A stretch of DNA of 7,782 nucleotides from assembly GCA_946479185.1 (NCBI GenBank), contig CAMLFF010000147.1:1-7782 (forward strand), given 5' to 3'. Shown here one piece after another: positions 5,706-7,782 of the stretch. The notes beneath the pieces are model-generated. The model was not told the DNA's origin and did not search any database. It saw only the letters and a program-made list of their open reading frames with translations. Within the stretch, counting starts at the first letter, position 1; each line of letters starts with the position of its first letter. The DNA is from an uncultured Sphingobium sp. Lineage in GTDB: Bacteria > Pseudomonadota > Alphaproteobacteria > Sphingomonadales > Sphingomonadaceae. Both the position numbers and the translations under genes were made by a program.

Positions 5706-7782
5706 ATGGAAATGCTGCCAACTCATCACAGACGCGTTCTCAAGGGCACCGGCGCCCTTATGTCGATGGCCATCGCGCTCTCCGTCACGGCGACCGCACA
5801 TGCGCAAACGACGCAGGCTGAGCCCCAGGCCGAGCCGCAGGACGCCGCCGAGCAGGCGGTCGATCGCGACATCGTTGTCACCGGCTCCCGCATTCAGCGC
5901 GGCGGCTTCACAGCGCCAACGCCTGTGACGGCCATCGGACGCGACCGCCTGGAAGACACAGCCTCCAGCAATATTGGCGATGTGCTGAGCCAGCTGCCAA
6001 GCTTCCGCGCAACGAGCAGCCCATCCGCGACGCAGACCGGACCCGGCACCGCCGTTGGCGCGCGCGTGCTTGAATTACGCGGACTTGGCGCGCAGCGCAC
6101 GCTGGTGCTGGTGAATGGCCGCCGCTTCGTGCCGACCACTTTGCAGGGCACGGTCGATTCCAACTATATTCCGGGCATCCTGATCGACCGTGTCGACGTG
6201 GTAACGGGCGGCGCTTCGGCGGCTTATGGCTCAGACGCCGTGGCCGGTGTCGTGAACTTCGTCCTCAACAACAAGCTGCAGGGCATCCGCGCCGAGGTGC
6301 AATCCGGCATTTCGCAGCAGGGCGACGATCGCACGCTCTTCCTTGCCGGCGCTTATGGCACTTCGTTTGCGGGGGGCCGCGGCCACATCGTGGTCGGTGG
6401 TGAATATGAGGATAATGAGGGCCTTGGCGATTGCTATACGGCCCGTTCGATCTGCGCGGAAGAATGGTCTTTGCTGGGCAATACGCCGCCGGGCCGCCTC
6501 GGCCTGCCCGCGCTCAACATCCGCAACAACATCCACACCGCATCGATGACGCCCGGCGGCCTCATCACCAGCCCCGGCCCGCTGCGCAACATCCAGTTCG
6601 CGCCGGACGGCTCAGCGATCCCGTTCGAGGTCGGCTTGCTGCCCGGCCTCTTCCAGCAAGGCGGCAGCGGCAAGGGGCAGAACGCCTTCCTTGCCGGGCT
6701 GTTGCTCAAGGTTCCTGTGGAGCGCTGGAGCACTTATGGTCATGCCGAATATGAGTTTAGCGACGCGCTCAAGGCGACGCTGGAAGCATCCTATGGTGAG
6801 GTCTCAGCCTTCTCGGTCAGCGCCCAGTTGCGCGACACCGGCACGCTCATCGGGCCAATCCGCCGCGACAACCCCTATCTGCCATCCTCGATCACATCGA
6901 TCATGGACGCCAATAGCATCACCCAGTTCAACATGGGCCGCTCCGGCCTCGACCTCGGCAATGCGCGTGGCGGCACGAAGAGCACGGCCTTCCGGATCGT
7001 GGGTGGCCTCAGCGGCAACATTACCGATACGTGGAAATGGAACGCCTATTATCAATATGGCCGCAGCACCTATCATCAGGAAGCCAACAACAACCTGATC
7101 CGCTCCAGACTGCTGCTCGCAGTGGATGCCGTGAACGGCCCCGGCGGAACCCCCGTCTGCCGCTCGACGCTGACCAACCCCGGCAATGGCTGCCAGCCGC
7201 TCAACCTGATCGGCGAGAACCGCTTCTCGCAGGCCGCGCGCGATTATGTAACCGGCACATCTATGCTCGATCTCGAGATTACGCAGAAGGTCGCCGCGCT
7301 CGACGTGCAGGGTGACGTGTTCGACCTGTGGGCAGGGCCCCTCTCGGTCGCTGCGGGCGTGGAATATCGCCGTGACGAAGTGGCCGGCACGACCGATCCC
7401 CTTTCGGCGAACGGCGGCTTCTATGTGTCCAACTTCTCGGCATCCAATGGCGGCGTGACGGTGAAGGAAGGCTTCCTCGAAGCCGTGCTGCCCCTGCTCA
7501 AGGATAGCAGCATGGGCAAGAGCCTGGAGCTGAATGGCGCTATCCGCCGCACCGATTACAGCACCAGCGGCGCGGTGACGACGTGGAAGGCTGGCGGCGT
7601 TTACGAGCCCTTCTCGATGCTGCGTCTGCGCACCACCTACTCGCGCGATATCCGGGCGCCCAACGTGAATGAGCTGTTCGGATCGGTCACGCGCAGCTTC
7701 TCCTCCTTCACCGATCCCGCGAGCGGGCGTCAGGACCTGATCGAGATTGTGTCTGGCGCAAACAATGCGCTGCGTCCGGAAG
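5706..7782 (+). CDS. TonB-dependent outer-membrane receptor, 3' end cut by window edge
   Basis: Outer-membrane active transporter that takes up a scarce ligand using energy passed from TonB-ExbB-ExbD. The frame is open from the ATG at 5706 to the right edge, 692 codons; family members with this N-terminus are often 900-1000 residues, so a sizeable part of the barrel is missing. A signal peptide (HHRR, hydrophobic core, AHA|Q cleavage near 33/34) is followed by a short linker with AEPQ repeated twice. DIVVTGSRI (55-63) is the likely TonB box. The plug domain spans about 65-190 and includes LELRGLGAQRTLVLVNGRR and GGASAAYGSDAVAGVVN (168-184); the beta barrel follows. Two cysteine pairs, C243/C250 and C485/C496 (VCRSTLTNPGNGC), look like disulfide-closed extracellular loops, as in many sphingomonad and Caulobacter receptors. 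AAGGGAG (5694-5700) fits ATG 5706, and AGAGGA fits an alternative ATG at 5712. No N-terminal sigma-signalling domain is seen. The ligand cannot be told from sequence. Divergence from a MarR gene suggests ligand-linked control rather than Fur control. Confidence 0.95.
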   Translation, partial: MEMLPTHHRRVLKGTGALMSMAIALSVTATAHAQTTQAEPQAEPQDAAEQAVDRDIVVTGSRIQRGGFTAPTPVTAIGRDRLEDTASSNIGDVLSQLPSFRATSSPSATQTGPGTAVGARVLELRGLGAQRTLVLVNGRRFVPTTLQGTVDSNYIPGILIDRVDVVTGGASAAYGSDAVAGVVNFVLNNKLQGIRAEVQSGISQQGDDRTLFLAGAYGTSFAGGRGHIVVGGEYEDNEGLGDCYTARSICAEEWSLLGNTPPGRLGLPALNIRNNIHTASMTPGGLITSPGPLRNIQFAPDGSAIPFEVGLLPGLFQQGGSGKGQNAFLAGLLLKVPVERWSTYGHAEYEFSDALKATLEASYGEVSAFSVSAQLRDTGTLIGPIRRDNPYLPSSITSIMDANSITQFNMGRSGLDLGNARGGTKSTAFRIVGGLSGNITDTWKWNAYYQYGRSTYHQEANNNLIRSRLLLAVDAVNGPGGTPVCRSTLTNPGNGCQPLNLIGENRFSQAARDYVTGTSMLDLEITQKVAALDVQGDVFDLWAGPLSVAAGVEYRRDEVAGTTDPLSANGGFYVSNFSASNGGVTVKEGFLEAVLPLLKDSSMGKSLELNGAIRRTDYSTSGAVTTWKAGGVYEPFSMLRLRTTYSRDIRAPNVNELFGSVTRSFSSFTDPASGRQDLIEIVSGANNALRPE

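Noticed and set aside
5615..5821. Small plus-strand open frame overlapping the receptor start
   Set aside because: It is out of frame with the receptor, crosses its signal peptide coding region, and lacks a convincing ribosome binding site.
1..7782. Mobile element, CRISPR array, tRNA or rRNA
   Set aside because: No transposase or integrase motif, terminal repeats, regularly spaced repeats or RNA gene landmarks were found on either strand.

Overview
The window looks like chromosomal DNA from an alphaproteobacterium, most likely a sphingomonad (Sphingomonas, Sphingobium or Novosphingobium type). This rests on the GC-rich coding style, on the large TonB-dependent receptor with paired-cysteine loops of the kind common in that group, and on the presence of glycogen phosphorylase. 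The family-level placement is inference, since no rRNA or other marker gene is present.

Layout, left to right: (1) a glycogen phosphorylase gene (glgP) on the minus strand fills 1-2367 and runs off the left edge, lacking only its last few residues; (2) a roughly 200-base divergent gap rich in TGCGCA palindromes; (3) a MarR-family regulator on the plus strand, 2569-3084; (4) a 152-base gap holding a GC-rich leader whose hairpin overlaps the next ribosome binding site; (5) a thiamine-diphosphate (ThDP)-dependent enzyme of the acetolactate synthase / oxalyl-CoA decarboxylase superfamily, 3237-4868; (6) a near-perfect bidirectional terminator, 4899-4941; (7) a second, unrelated MarR-family regulator on the minus strand, 4957-5520; (8) a 185-base divergent promoter region with a perfect TTGATTAATCAA palindrome, a second related site and a further dyad; (9) a TonB-dependent outer-membrane receptor on the plus strand from 5706, cut by the right edge after about 692 codons.

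The part worth attention is 2400-5700: a ThDP lyase/decarboxylase of unknown substrate, bracketed by two different MarR regulators, with the second regulator divergent from an outer-membrane receptor. The simplest reading is a small inducible module in which the receptor takes up a scarce compound, MarR proteins sense a small ligand (often aromatic or phenolic for this family), and the ThDP enzyme acts on an alpha-keto acid, 2-hydroxyacyl-CoA or similar metabolite. This link is inferred from gene order and from putative operators and has not been demonstrated. glgP is probably an unrelated housekeeping neighbour, perhaps the first gene of a glycogen operon continuing to the left.

No tRNA, rRNA, CRISPR array, insertion sequence or attachment site was recognised. 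The remaining open frames opposite the genes are shadows of the real coding regions.
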